A stretch of DNA of 64,000 nt from Leptospiraceae bacterium. Lineage in GTDB: Bacteria > Spirochaetota > Leptospiria > Leptospirales > Leptospiraceae. The stretch covers positions 418,656 to 482,655 of the forward strand of contig JACKPA010000002.1 in the NCBI GenBank assembly GCA_024233865.1, written 5' to 3'. Below the pieces are notes generated by a model that searched no databases, was not told the DNA's origin, and saw only the letters and a program-made list of their open reading frames with translations. Position numbers and translations under genes: made by a program. Shown in pieces: positions 1-8,678 of the stretch. The first letter of the stretch is position 1. Each line of letters begins with the position of its first letter.

Positions 1-57
1 TTACCCTGGATCGTTAAGCCGGAATTTATCAAGGCTTATTTTAGTAACAAAAAGTAG
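1..57 (+). CDS. C-terminal end of an unidentified protein (cut by the window edge)
   Basis: Frame 1 is open from the first base and reads 18 residues (LPWIVKPEFIKAYFSNKK) to a TAG at 55-57. The composition (Trp, Pro, Lys, aromatic residues) is compatible with real coding sequence. A hairpin follows about 20 bases later, as expected after a gene end. The piece is far too short to assign a family, and chance openness cannot be excluded. Confidence 0.35.
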   Translation, partial: LPWIVKPEFIKAYFSNKK

Positions 58-76
58 GATTATGGATTTTCAATAA

Positions 77-108
77 TTAGATTGACTTCTCTTCTGGTGT
101 CAATCTAA
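77..108. terminator. Hairpin between convergent gene ends, likely bidirectional terminator
   Basis: A perfect 10-bp stem (TTAGATTGAC paired with GTCAATCTAA) encloses a 12-base loop. It lies between the plus-strand gene end at 57 and the minus-strand ORF that stops at 100, and it includes that stop codon. There is no long T-run, so its strength as an intrinsic terminator is uncertain. Confidence 0.5.
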
Positions 109-342
109 AAATCCTCTTGATTTGATGGCATTTTGTTTGACGCTTACTTTTAAAATGGTGATTTTACTTTTGGGAACATGAAAATATTCTGAAATTGCGT
201 CTACTACAGCTTTGTTTGCTTTTCCTTCGGTTGCAGGTTGGTTCACTCTTACCAAATAAGAATTAGCATCCAATTGCCTGGGAATCACGGCAGCACCCCA
301 AAATCTCCTATCTGAATCCAATCCGCTTCTTGAAGTTTGCAT
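100..342 (-). pseudogene. Decayed DUF167/YggU-family small protein
   Basis: The central part of this 80-codon frame carries the family hallmark: SYLVRVNQPATEGKANKAVV followed by ISEYFHVPKSKITILK, matching the usual 'V..PP.EGKANKAL...la..l.v..s.i.il.G' pattern. The N-terminal beta strand looks internally deleted (VIPR runs straight into QLDANSY). The glycine after ILK is a valine, and the usual SRxK ending is scrambled. The first roughly 19 codons overlap the end of the lipoprotein gene at 285-1223 in another frame and show no family similarity. I read this as a remnant of a single-domain DUF167 gene (no established role). A shortened functional version cannot be excluded. Confidence 0.55.
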
Positions 343-1223
343 TCATAACCTGCTACGAAATATGGGTTGACGGGTGTGTAACTTGCTGCTCCGCATTTCA
401 AATAGAGTAAATAATTATAAGAATCAAGCAAGCTCGCTGCCGGCACTGCTGTTTTTATTTTTTTCAAACATTCATCCAGAGATGCCTGGGTGTAGTATCT
501 ATTTTTGTCAATTCCGGAAGAAATCTCAAACACCGTAGGACCAAATGTAAAAGAAGACAAGGTGGATTCTACGCTGGAAAGACTACTCAAATCGGTAGAC
601 GAAGAGGATGATCCTATATCTGTCAGAGATAGTTCTATGTCATAGGATATACCATCTCCGGCAGTGTTACAAAAAAAAAAGATGTATTCGGATGGTTTGA
701 TTTCTTGACTGAATACTTTATCAGTTCTTACATCACCAATGTATCTTGTTACTTTGTTATTGTATGTTGTGGTATCATTGCTGAGTTCCGAGCCGTCTGA
801 ATTTATATTAATTCCACATGCTCCACTTGATTTAACTCCCTTATAATAAAACTTTGTGTAAGTAGTATCTGACGGCACAGCCATATAGAATATGTCATAG
901 TCTGAGTTTCCTGTAGTTATGGTTCCTTGTAGTCTCGTAGACTGAGTTGGAGATAAAAAATCAAACTTATTGGCATATTTATAGGTATTGTTCGGTTCGG
1001 CTTCTTTTACAATTGTTGCGGAAGAACTAGACGGACATGTAAAACTCGTAGTCGCTGCAGAAAGGGTGTACAAAGTCCCTATCGAAGAATAACTCGTAAT
1101 TTTTTCTTTGATTTCTTTGATGGCTTTGCTTCCTTTTACGATGTCGTATCCACCGATGTATTTACATTTCGGGAATAGTGTTGATAGAATTGCTATGATG
1201 ATAATACTTATTTTTTGTTTCAT
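285..1223 (-). CDS. Exported lipoprotein with a PPC-like beta domain
   Basis: The 312-residue product starts with Met-Lys, a hydrophobic stretch (ISIIIIAILSTLF) and Cys20, which gives a loose spirochaetal lipobox (TLFPKC). Residues about 75-205 begin EAEPNNTYKYAN and continue with a gly/asp-rich segment ending SDYDIFYMAVP. This matches the entrance of bacterial pre-peptidase C-terminal (PPC) domains, 'EPNdt...An...G.i...D.D.f'. A serine-rich linker follows at about 208-228, then a tail with several cysteines. The last residues overlap the decayed DUF167 frame in another frame, so the true C-terminus may have been altered by rearrangement. It lies 97 bp downstream of the Rhs-like gene on the same strand. 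Function unknown, probably surface-exposed. Confidence 0.7.
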   Translation of the reverse strand: MKQKISIIIIAILSTLFPKCKYIGGYDIVKGSKAIKEIKEKITSYSSIGTLYTLSAATTSFTCPSSSSATIVKEAEPNNTYKYANKFDFLSPTQSTRLQGTITTGNSDYDIFYMAVPSDTTYTKFYYKGVKSSGACGININSDGSELSNDTTTYNNKVTRYIGDVRTDKVFSQEIKPSEYIFFFCNTAGDGISYDIELSLTDIGSSSSSTDLSSLSSVESTLSSFTFGPTVFEISSGIDKNRYYTQASLDECLKKIKTAVPAASLLDSYNYLLYLKCGAASYTPVNPYFVAGYECKLQEADWIQIGDFGVLP

Positions 1224-1319
1224 TTTGATACTCCTTTATTGCTTTTGTTCCCTTTCGACTTGCAAAATAACATCGAAGTAAACTCAATGTACCGCTTTGT
1301 TCCGGGTGGCATGACTGTA

Positions 1320-3095
1320 TTAGGGTGACATCATACTATTAATATAAGGGTTGATTAGATTGTATATGGAATCTCTTGAGCCAACTACGTCCTTATTAAA
1401 TTTATCCCGATCACTTATCCAGTATCCATGATTTACGGATTTCCAGGCATCTAATCCAAAATTCCCAATAATATTTTTACCAAAGAATTTTAAATATCCG
1501 TCTTTTGGTCCATAGTACTGAGGACCGCCAAACTTACTACTAAGCATATAATAAGGTGAAGAATTTGGTCCTCCCAACTGTGCTTGCAAACTACAGTTGG
1601 TGCAAAAATCAGGGTGCCAAGGAGAAAAAAGATCGGTCGCAATACTAGTTATACCGTAGGTTGCTTTCCCTGTTTCTTCTCCTATTTGGGCCCCCCTTTG
1701 AGCCCCTTCTCCTTCCATATCCATAGATAACCTATTCAACCGAGAACCTCGTATACTTCCTAACATCCTACCGATTTCTCGTCCCATAGTTGCTACAAAT
1801 TTACCTGCAAAATACCCCAAACCACCGGATATTATTCCGGTTAAAAGAGGAATTGTACCGGGAATCAGTGCCGGACCAAGTATGCCACAGGTTGCAATTC
1901 CGGACGCAACCAATCCTATTCCAGCCACGAGTGCTACCGTAGCAGCAAAAGCAGCTATGGTTACCAAATAGGTGATCATAAAATCCCCTAAATCAAATTT
2001 GGAAAGAGCGTTTATGCTATTTTTTATGTCTTCTATTTTATTGTTGATCCATTCGGTTGCTTTGTCTATCCCGTCTGCAAGTCCGTTTAAGCCTAATGTC
2101 ATTGTACCTATGACATCAAAGTAGATAGGAATACCTATATTCTGCCCGCTAGGATCAACATAGTTGACAGGATTTCCGTTTGTATACATGTATTGGTTTA
2201 ACCCCATTACATCATCCCCGTTTACAATGGTATCTGCTTGGGTGAAGTGACCAATAATTGGGTCGTAGTAGCGAGACTTGTAATAATACAATCCCGTTTC
2301 TGAGTCCGATTCTTGGGAGGTGTACTTGTAGCGGAAAATATCGGGACCACTTGAATTAGTTCGATTGACTTCTCCATAAGGTTTATAGGTTGTAAGCCTC
2401 TTGGAAACTTGCTCCTTTCCACCATCGGCATAAGTAGGATAGGAATGAGACTTATTTTCGTAATCAAATGTGATGGTTCGATTGTTGTAAGTGATAGTTT
2501 TGGGATAGTAAGCTCCGGTAGTTGTATCCTTTTCATAGCTTATACTATATCCGTTTCCGTTCAGGTCTTCTACTCTGTTCAAAACCCAAACTCTGACGTT
2601 AGAGTCATTTCCTGAACCAATCGCTTCGATTCTGGAATCAGCAGTTTCTCCAAAATAAAACTTTGTCCCGTCTTTTGTAGTGGCTTCCCAAGAACAATAA
2701 GCGGGTATATTTCCACAGCCCGTTGTTTTGGCTACATAAGAAGTGAAAGGGTCGATTTTTGCATAGAAATTTTGACCTGTACTGTTCACAAGCCTGCCAC
2801 TCGTGGAGGAAGTATAGTGGTCATTTTCATTGTAGTTTATCCCTAACAAAGAATCTCTGGAAATAGATTGGAAACCGGTGAGTTGCCATCCCCTGCCCAA
2901 AATTCCATTACCGGCATCGGAATGATAAGCTATGCCAAGTTTAGGTTGAAGACCTTTTGTGCCTGGTGGAATATCAATGGAAATAGAAACATTTGCTTTT
3001 CCGCTGGTGTCTATGACCACCTGCGGTAAACTCTGAGGAAACAAGCCTGTCAAATTACTACTTGGACCAGCTATAAAAAAGCATAATATCATCAT
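1320..3095 (-). CDS. Short SpvB/Rhs-type secreted protein with a unique C-terminal region
   Basis: After a short hydrophobic start, residues about 18-110 match the SpvB N-terminal domain (GTKGLQPKLGIAYHSDAGNG, then ILGRGWQLTGFQSISRD). At about 265-320 comes the Rhs core signature (SETGLYYYKSRYYDP, GHFTQADT, NQYMYTNGNPVNYVDPSGQ). The downstream 270 residues include several glycine-rich hydrophobic segments (about 370-440) and an unrecognised tail that would be the polymorphic effector tip. Full SpvB/Rhs/TcB proteins carry hundreds of residues of YD repeats between these two domains. Here they are almost directly joined, so the gene is probably an internally deleted, shortened version. Start uncertain: the ATG at 3095 is in-frame, but the hydrophobic signal may extend upstream. 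No adjacent immunity gene was recognised. Confidence 0.75.
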   Translation of the reverse strand: MMILCFFIAGPSSNLTGLFPQSLPQVVIDTSGKANVSISIDIPPGTKGLQPKLGIAYHSDAGNGILGRGWQLTGFQSISRDSLLGINYNENDHYTSSTSGRLVNSTGQNFYAKIDPFTSYVAKTTGCGNIPAYCSWEATTKDGTKFYFGETADSRIEAIGSGNDSNVRVWVLNRVEDLNGNGYSISYEKDTTTGAYYPKTITYNNRTITFDYENKSHSYPTYADGGKEQVSKRLTTYKPYGEVNRTNSSGPDIFRYKYTSQESDSETGLYYYKSRYYDPIIGHFTQADTIVNGDDVMGLNQYMYTNGNPVNYVDPSGQNIGIPIYFDVIGTMTLGLNGLADGIDKATEWINNKIEDIKNSINALSKFDLGDFMITYLVTIAAFAATVALVAGIGLVASGIATCGILGPALIPGTIPLLTGIISGGLGYFAGKFVATMGREIGRMLGSIRGSRLNRLSMDMEGEGAQRGAQIGEETGKATYGITSIATDLFSPWHPDFCTNCSLQAQLGGPNSSPYYMLSSKFGGPQYYGPKDGYLKFFGKNIIGNFGLDAWKSVNHGYWISDRDKFNKDVVGSRDSIYNLINPYINSMMSP

Positions 3096-3184
3096 AACTA
3101 TAGCATTGATAATTTTTCTTGTGTCATATATATATAAGTAAAATATGTCACATTTGAAACAAATTTCATTTAATTACCTCTCGT

Positions 3185-3409
3185 TTGGATCGTCCTAAAA
3201 ACAAGGTACGAGGAAATAAAAATTTAGAGCAAGTTTTTTTTAAAAAATTCTTGTTAGAAAAAGAAAAAATGATAGGTTTTATTGACGCTTATGAATATCC
3301 AATTTTGGAAATTTTTATCTACCGTTTTGTCAAAGGTAGTAAGCATGTATATGTAAATTACAATAATCAAACTAATTTCGTCTTTGGGCAGTTTTTCGAA
3401 TTAAGATGA
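3185..3409 (+). CDS. Doubtful small ORF upstream of the comEC-like gene
   Basis: A 74-codon frame opens with TTG and has no clear Shine-Dalgarno sequence. An internal ATG (near 3269, MIGFIDAYEY) is an alternative start. The product is basic and aromatic-rich and matches no family I know. It ends 63 bases before the preferred start of the comEC-like gene and lies on the same strand. I list it only because the codon pattern is not obviously random. It may be a remnant. Confidence 0.2.
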   Translation: MDRPKNKVRGNKNLEQVFFKKFLLEKEKMIGFIDAYEYPILEIFIYRFVKGSKHVYVNYNNQTNFVFGQFFELR

Positions 3410-3472
3410 ACTTTTTTAAACTTTTTTTCTTTTGTGCCTTACCATTTTTTCATTTTCTTACCTATTACTTAT

Positions 3473-5548
3473 ATGAGAGGATTTTATTTACAATTTCTTC
3501 CAATAGGGTATTTTTCTTATTTTGCCATTGGTGTATTAGTAGGTGAAAGATATTTTAGTCTTGTTACTCCTAGTTTATGGTTGGATGTTGTTTTTGTAAT
3601 AATGATTGTAGTTTTCCAATGGAAGAATAAAAAAGTATTTTGGATTCTTTTGGGATTTTTAGCTTTTTCTTTTTTGTTTTGGTATGGAAGAGCCTATCCG
3701 ACAATACATGTTACCGCATTATCTCAAAAAAACTTGAACGAATACCAAGAAAAAAATCTAACAATTATCCTTACACCGCAAAACGAGATTAAAAAAGGTT
3801 ACATCTTATACAAAGTAGAAACGGATGGAATAACTCATCATCTTATTTTAAAGGATTATCATAAAAAAAAGTATACCTTTCCTGTCTTGAAATGTCGCGC
3901 CAAAGACCTGAAAATTAAAACAATTAGAAACGATTTGGGAGGTTTTTTTGGTTTTTTGCAAGAATATGAAAATTATTATATAACCGTTCATTTTCCCAAA
4001 TGCCTGACTCCCGCAAGCATTCAAGATAAACGACGTTTTTTGCGTTTCCAAGTTGAAAAACTTCTGGAAAATGGTGGTTTGGAAGGTACACCAAAAGACA
4101 TTGCAATGGGTTTGATTTTTGGTGATTCAGGCTATCTTACTAGTGAATTCAAAACAAAGGCAAGGGAAGCAGGAATCTTACACCTTTTTGCTGCATCCGG
4201 TTTGCACTTGGGAATTATCTTATTTTTCTTGAGTTATATTTCCGAGAAAATTCCCTTTTTTAATTATTATGCCTCCAAAGTATTTCCCTTAAGCATTGCT
4301 TTTTTTTATATTTATATTCTGAGCTTTCCTGTTTCTTTAACTCGTGCTTATCTTTTTGCTTTTTTATTTGTTATGGCATCGTTATTTTTTCGCAAGGTAA
4401 AAGCCATAGACCTGGTTGTGATAACATCAATGTTTATCTGCATTTTTGATAGGGAAAACTACCTAACCCTGTCTTTTAACCTTTCTTTTAGTGCTGTTTG
4501 TGGTATTTTGTTTTTGAAATCGTATTTGGATAAAACAATCTTTCCCAGATGGAAAAACCTCTTAACGGAAAATTTAACACTCTCTTTCTCTGCGAGTTTG
4601 GGAACTTTTCCTGTTTTGATGTTCTACTTTCATGCCTATAGTTATGGTTCCATTTTAATCAACTTGGTTCTTGTTCCTTTAACGTCTCTTTTATTGCCAT
4701 TTTTGTATGTTTCCGTATTTTTCGAATTTATTGGATTTGTATATATCAAAGATTTGCTTTGGGTTTTTACGGATTTGCTTTTAAGAATCCAAGCATTTCT
4801 TTCGATTTGGTTGGGTGAGCGTTTGGGATTTTATAAGGAAGCTAATGAGAAATACGAATTGTTATTGTCATGTTACGTTTTTCTCTTGATTCTTGTATTT
4901 ATCTTAATTACGCTTTGTTTGTGGATAAACCAAAAAGAAGAGAAAGATAAAGACGGGAAAAGGCAACTACTGGGTTTTATCCTTTTGTTTTTGCTGATAG
5001 GTTTTTTTTGTCTTTGTTACCAAATCGGAATTGAAAACCAATCTCAACCTTCCTCCGTTTATGCCGCTTCGGATTATTATTTTGTAAAATCAAAAAATGA
5101 AATTTATATTGGAGGAGACTGTTCATTTAGTAGGTATAAACTAAATCAAATTGTAGATCAAGTTTGTGATGAAGCAGTTCAATCTGTTCAAACAGAAAAA
5201 GATGGCTGTTTTTCTTTTGCTCTGGACTGTATCAGAAAAGCGGATACAAACTCCTTGTATTATACCGATAAAGATACTATCCAATGGAAAAGTTTTTATC
5301 CGAAAATTCGGTTTGTTTACTTAACAAAAAAGAGAAAATTTCAATTGGAAAATGGAAAAAATATCGTTTTTTATTACCCAGGATTTGACCCAATTTATAA
5401 AATGATACAAACTCTAAAAGAAAAACAAGGAAAAATTGTTCTTATGATTCCCCCCTGGTCAATTCACAAACCGGAAGAATGGAATAGCGTAAAAATACAG
5501 TTGGGAATCCGCAAGGGATGGACGTTTATTTATCCGAATGAATTATGA
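3473..5548 (+). CDS. ComEC/Rec2-family membrane protein (DNA uptake channel homologue)
   Basis: From the ATG at 3473 the product has about 691 residues. The frame also allows a GTG at 3434. It has an N-terminal membrane cluster, an OB-like soluble region (about residues 70-170), then the Competence domain signature with GDSGYLTSEF and GILHLFAASGLHLGI, followed by many transmembrane helices. This arrangement is typical of ComEC, the inner-membrane channel that passes single-stranded DNA during transformation. The C-terminal soluble part (about the last 130 residues) shows no HxHxDH metallo-beta-lactamase motif, so the nuclease-like domain found in longer ComEC proteins is absent or unrecognisable. 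A 22-base piece of this gene recurs upstream of rsmA. Confidence 0.85.
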   Translation: MRGFYLQFLPIGYFSYFAIGVLVGERYFSLVTPSLWLDVVFVIMIVVFQWKNKKVFWILLGFLAFSFLFWYGRAYPTIHVTALSQKNLNEYQEKNLTIILTPQNEIKKGYILYKVETDGITHHLILKDYHKKKYTFPVLKCRAKDLKIKTIRNDLGGFFGFLQEYENYYITVHFPKCLTPASIQDKRRFLRFQVEKLLENGGLEGTPKDIAMGLIFGDSGYLTSEFKTKAREAGILHLFAASGLHLGIILFFLSYISEKIPFFNYYASKVFPLSIAFFYIYILSFPVSLTRAYLFAFLFVMASLFFRKVKAIDLVVITSMFICIFDRENYLTLSFNLSFSAVCGILFLKSYLDKTIFPRWKNLLTENLTLSFSASLGTFPVLMFYFHAYSYGSILINLVLVPLTSLLLPFLYVSVFFEFIGFVYIKDLLWVFTDLLLRIQAFLSIWLGERLGFYKEANEKYELLLSCYVFLLILVFILITLCLWINQKEEKDKDGKRQLLGFILLFLLIGFFCLCYQIGIENQSQPSSVYAASDYYFVKSKNEIYIGGDCSFSRYKLNQIVDQVCDEAVQSVQTEKDGCFSFALDCIRKADTNSLYYTDKDTIQWKSFYPKIRFVYLTKKRKFQLENGKNIVFYYPGFDPIYKMIQTLKEKQGKIVLMIPPWSIHKPEEWNSVKIQLGIRKGWTFIYPNEL

Positions 5549-5575
5549 AGTTGACGGTTTTAGTCCGACCTGTCC

Positions 5576-6373
5576 CTACTCCGGTAACATTATTTCTATT
5601 TCTGTTCGACGATTGTCAGCTCTTCCAATAGAAGAATCATTCGGTGAAATAGGATTTTCTTCTCCATTCCAACCACAAGATATTTTCTCTTCATCGATAC
5701 CATTTTCTAAAAGATACCTATAGACTGTACATGTTCTCCTTTCGCTCAAATCCATATTGTATTCGTAAGAACCAATGCTATCAGTATAGCCAGTGATGTT
5801 TACTTCTAACCCAGGGTTTTCCCTTAATTTGTCAATTAATGCATCTAATTGATCTATAGAACATTCTTTCAAATCGGCTCTATCAAAACAGAAATGAACG
5901 ATCTCTTTTGACGGTAATTCTGATTCAGAAGGCACACTTCCATAAGATGTTTTCTCTTCACCTTCAAGCAACTTTATATCCATGGCAACATTTTGCTCTT
6001 CACTTTCAAGCGTATTAATAGCAAACGTGTAATCTTTGTATCCCTTTTTCCTGACGATGAGTGTGTATTCATCCCCAATCGGAAGCTTTAAAGAATAATC
6101 TCCAGTAAAAAGATTACTTTTTTCTACACCCAAAGACTTATCATCTCCCATTTTTGCCCAATAGATATCAGCTTGGAGAGGACGGCCCTCCGTATTTTGA
6201 ACAACTCCATAAACCGTAAATTTCTCTAATTTACTCAAGGAAGGGGGAATTATCTTATTGGTTTTATTGCCGACTTGGGTTGAAGACAAGTCTTTATTTA
6301 ATTTTTCTGCATTTATTTGTAATATAAATATAAAAAAGGTAATTTTAACTAAAATAGATATATTAATTTTCAT
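5576..6373 (-). CDS. OmpA-family peptidoglycan-binding protein with an N-terminal carboxypeptidase-regulatory-like domain
   Basis: The 265-residue product has a signal peptide (hydrophobic residues about 5-20, no lipobox Cys). Residues about 50-130 form a carboxypeptidase-regulatory-like beta fold (VYGVVQNTEGRPLQADI, GDYSLKLPIGDEYTLIVRKK, GYKDYTF). Residues about 155-264 are an OmpA C-terminal domain with VNITGYTDSIGSYEYNMDLS, ERRTCTVYRYLLENGI and GRADNRRTEIEI. OmpA domains bind diaminopimelate-containing peptidoglycan, so this protein probably links the envelope to the wall. It converges with the comEC-like gene (28 bp between stops) and starts divergently from rsmA. Confidence 0.85.
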   Translation of the reverse strand: MKINISILVKITFFIFILQINAEKLNKDLSSTQVGNKTNKIIPPSLSKLEKFTVYGVVQNTEGRPLQADIYWAKMGDDKSLGVEKSNLFTGDYSLKLPIGDEYTLIVRKKGYKDYTFAINTLESEEQNVAMDIKLLEGEEKTSYGSVPSESELPSKEIVHFCFDRADLKECSIDQLDALIDKLRENPGLEVNITGYTDSIGSYEYNMDLSERRTCTVYRYLLENGIDEEKISCGWNGEENPISPNDSSIGRADNRRTEIEIMLPE

Positions 6374-6589
6374 AATAAAAGAATATTATTTTTTGATATA
6401 ATGTAAAGACATATTTTATTTTTTTTTATGATTTTTTTATTCAATAAATTATAATACTTTAAGAATAACACACAAAACTTATTGCTTAAAGGTTAAAGGC
6501 TTGAAGACTTATTGAATTATCCGGTCTATGGTGCTTGAATATAGACAAAAACATCGAAGATTATGTAATAAAAAAGGAATTGTAATGGG

Positions 6590-6611
6590 AAAAATATCGT
6601 TTTTTATTACC
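6590..6611 (+). repeat. 22-base identical copy of a comEC-internal segment
   Basis: Bases 6590-6611 are identical to 5357-5378 inside the comEC-like gene, and similarity continues weakly on both sides (GGATTTACC versus GGATTTGACC). The copy is in a different reading context and ends just before the rsmA start. It looks like a remnant of a local duplication that brackets the OmpA-family gene. Confidence 0.6.
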
Positions 6612-6625
6612 ATGGATTTACCAGA

Positions 6626-7501
6626 ATGAGCTATAATATTTATCCTTATTTTAAAATTTCCGAAATTAAAAGGTTTATGCAAGAAAATGAAGGAAATCCA
6701 AGGAAAAAGTGGGGACAAAACTTTTTAATTGATCCGAATATTTTGGAGTTGATTATGGGCTTACTCCCAAAAGAAGAACTAAATTCGATAGAAATTGTTT
6801 CTGAATTTGGGAGTGGCTTGGGAGCGCTTACTCATTATTTGGAATCTTTAAACAAAGAGTGTTATTTATTTGAGATTGATCCTATTTTAGTGAAAAATTT
6901 ACAAAGAGTTTACCAAGATAGCCACAAAATTAAAATTATTGAGGGCGATGTTCTTAAAAATATCGAGTTCATATCGGAAAAAAGTGTTTATATCCTGGGA
7001 AATTTACCCTATTACATAACAAGCCCGATTATTACCAAAACTTTAAAAGAAATTAAGTATTTAAAAGGGGCTATTTTTATGGTTCAAAAGGAATTTGCCT
7101 ATAGGCTTTGTAATGAAATTTCATCTTTTTCTGTTTTTGCGAATTATTTTGGAGAGTTTCATTTAAAAAAGAATGTAAGTCGAAAATGTTTTTTCCCATC
7201 TCCGTCAACAGAATCTTCCATAATTCAATATTTTCCTAACCGAGGTAAAAAAATAGAAAAAAATAGGATTGATATTATGGAAATAATTTTAAAATCTATC
7301 TTTTGGGGGAAAAGAAAATCAATTTTTAAATCTGTAAGAGAGGCTCCTTTTTGGAATGAATCGGAAATCAAGTTCAAATTTCCGGATTTGCAAAAGAAGG
7401 TATTGCTATCTATGGAAAAATGTGGATTAAATCCAAGTTATAGGCCTGAAGAATTGTCTAAAAAAGATTATTATTGCCTTATTGATTTGATTGATTTATA
7501 G
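6626..7501 (+). CDS. rsmA: 16S rRNA (adenine1518-N6/adenine1519-N6)-dimethyltransferase RsmA (KsgA)
   Basis: The 291-residue product is a standard-length KsgA. It has the GQNFL start (KWGQNFLIDPNIL), SAM-binding motif I (EFGSGLGALTHYL), the acidic motif II (LFEIDP), IEGDVL, and the catalytic motif IV NLPYYITSPI, followed by the FFPSP motif of the substrate side. It dimethylates two adjacent adenines in helix 45 of 16S rRNA during late 30S maturation, using S-adenosylmethionine. The start ATG at 6626 comes shortly after a partial comEC copy. No obvious operon partner lies downstream, where about 170 AT-rich bases precede the next gene. Confidence 0.93.
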   Translation: MSYNIYPYFKISEIKRFMQENEGNPRKKWGQNFLIDPNILELIMGLLPKEELNSIEIVSEFGSGLGALTHYLESLNKECYLFEIDPILVKNLQRVYQDSHKIKIIEGDVLKNIEFISEKSVYILGNLPYYITSPIITKTLKEIKYLKGAIFMVQKEFAYRLCNEISSFSVFANYFGEFHLKKNVSRKCFFPSPSTESSIIQYFPNRGKKIEKNRIDIMEIILKSIFWGKRKSIFKSVREAPFWNESEIKFKFPDLQKKVLLSMEKCGLNPSYRPEELSKKDYYCLIDLIDL

Positions 7502-7670
7502 TGTATAAAAGCACTTTTTTTCTTGACTTATTGGATTATATATTTATTTTTCTTTTTGGATAATAAAAAAAGCATTTTTTTATTAAGTAATATTATATTT
7601 TAAAAAGTTTTAAGCAAAATGATAATCAAAATAATTTTTATTCGAGGTGAGTTTTTACTAGGAGATATTT

Positions 7671-8591
7671 ATGAAATATAACTCGGGAGATTTTTCTACA
7701 GGTATAATGAATTTTATTAAACTTAATGTGTGTATCATTTTTATATTTTTATGGATTTTAGGTTGTACGTCCAATGAAACTAAAGAATCACCGGATACTA
7801 CCAAAAAACCAAAAGTAGAAACTGAAAAACCGGAAGCCAAAGTGGAAACAGAAGTACCTATAGATGATTCTGCTTTTGAAAATAGTATATGTATGCAGTT
7901 TGTAAAAATACCTGCTGGGGAATTTCTAATGGGAAAAAGAACTGACCTAAAATTTAGTAGAGATGAAACCCCTAAACATACTGTTAAAATTACCAAACCT
8001 TTTTACATGGGAAAATATGAAGTCACACAAGAGCAATGGAAAAAGGTTATGGGTGTAAACAACAATCCAAGTAACCATAAAGGTGACAATCTACCTGTAG
8101 AAAACGTAAGTTGGAATGATGTGCAAGATTATATTAACCGTCTGAACCAATTGGAAGGTGGAAATAATTATCGACTTCCAACTGAAGCAGAATGGGAATA
8201 TGCTGCAACGTCTGGAACAAATTTTGTATACTATTGGGGTGATACAGTTGGTGTGAATAACGCGAATTGCGATGGTTGTGGAAGTCAATGGGATAACAGA
8301 GAAACAGCTCCAGTTGGTTCTTTTAAACCAAATTCATATGGTCTTTATGATATGGCTGGAAACGTTTGGGAATGGGTAGAAGATTGGTATGACCAAGACT
8401 ACTATTTAAAAAGCCCTGTTGAAGATCCAATAAATACAGAAAAAAGCAGATACAAAGTATTACGCGGTGGTTCTTGGTTTGATAAACCGGAAGTTTTGAG
8501 ACCTTCCGCTCGATTATGGGACTATCCGCATTTACGATTTATTAACAATGGATTTCGATTGGTATCCAATAAATACGCAGGAAAAAAATAA
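7671..8591 (+). CDS. Lipoprotein with an FGE-sulfatase (SUMF1/EgtB-like) domain, catalytic cysteines absent
   Basis: The ATG at 7671 follows AGGAG at good spacing, and a second ATG at 7707 is possible. A hydrophobic segment ends in the lipobox LWILGC, followed by a Lys/Glu/Pro linker (about 35-70). Residues about 72-300 form an FGE-type domain: FVKIPAGEFLMG, KYEVTQEQWKKVMG, PVENVSWNDVQDYI, YRLPTEAEWEYAA, GLYDMAGNVWEWVEDW, LRGGSW and NNGFRLV. True formylglycine-generating enzymes carry a Cys pair after RGGS. Here that stretch (FDKPEVLRPSAR) has none, so oxidase activity is unlikely and a binding role is more plausible. The same fold is fused to an ATPase at 51175-53217. Confidence 0.85.
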   Translation: MKYNSGDFSTGIMNFIKLNVCIIFIFLWILGCTSNETKESPDTTKKPKVETEKPEAKVETEVPIDDSAFENSICMQFVKIPAGEFLMGKRTDLKFSRDETPKHTVKITKPFYMGKYEVTQEQWKKVMGVNNNPSNHKGDNLPVENVSWNDVQDYINRLNQLEGGNNYRLPTEAEWEYAATSGTNFVYYWGDTVGVNNANCDGCGSQWDNRETAPVGSFKPNSYGLYDMAGNVWEWVEDWYDQDYYLKSPVEDPINTEKSRYKVLRGGSWFDKPEVLRPSARLWDYPHLRFINNGFRLVSNKYAGKK

Positions 8592-8606
8592 TCCACCAAC
8601 AAAAAA

Positions 8607-8636
8607 CGTCATGGTTCGACTTCTCTCACCATGACG
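8607..8636. terminator. Hairpin after the FGE-like lipoprotein gene
   Basis: A 9-bp perfect stem (CGTCATGGT with ACCATGACG) surrounds a 12-base loop, 16 bases after the stop codon. An A-run precedes it, but no T-run follows on the plus strand. It is probably a transcription end signal or mRNA 3' stabiliser. Confidence 0.55.
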
Positions 8637-8678
8637 GAGTTTCGTTCAACATGATTTTAACTGTTTTGAAGGTTCATT

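Noticed and set aside
5538..5723. Small plus-strand frame after the comEC-like gene
   Set aside because: Antisense shadow of the OmpA-family gene with no RBS or family match.
7502..7670. Possible small RNA or tRNA in the gap after rsmA
   Set aside because: The sequence is A/T homopolymer-rich, with no cloverleaf or stable hairpin visible.
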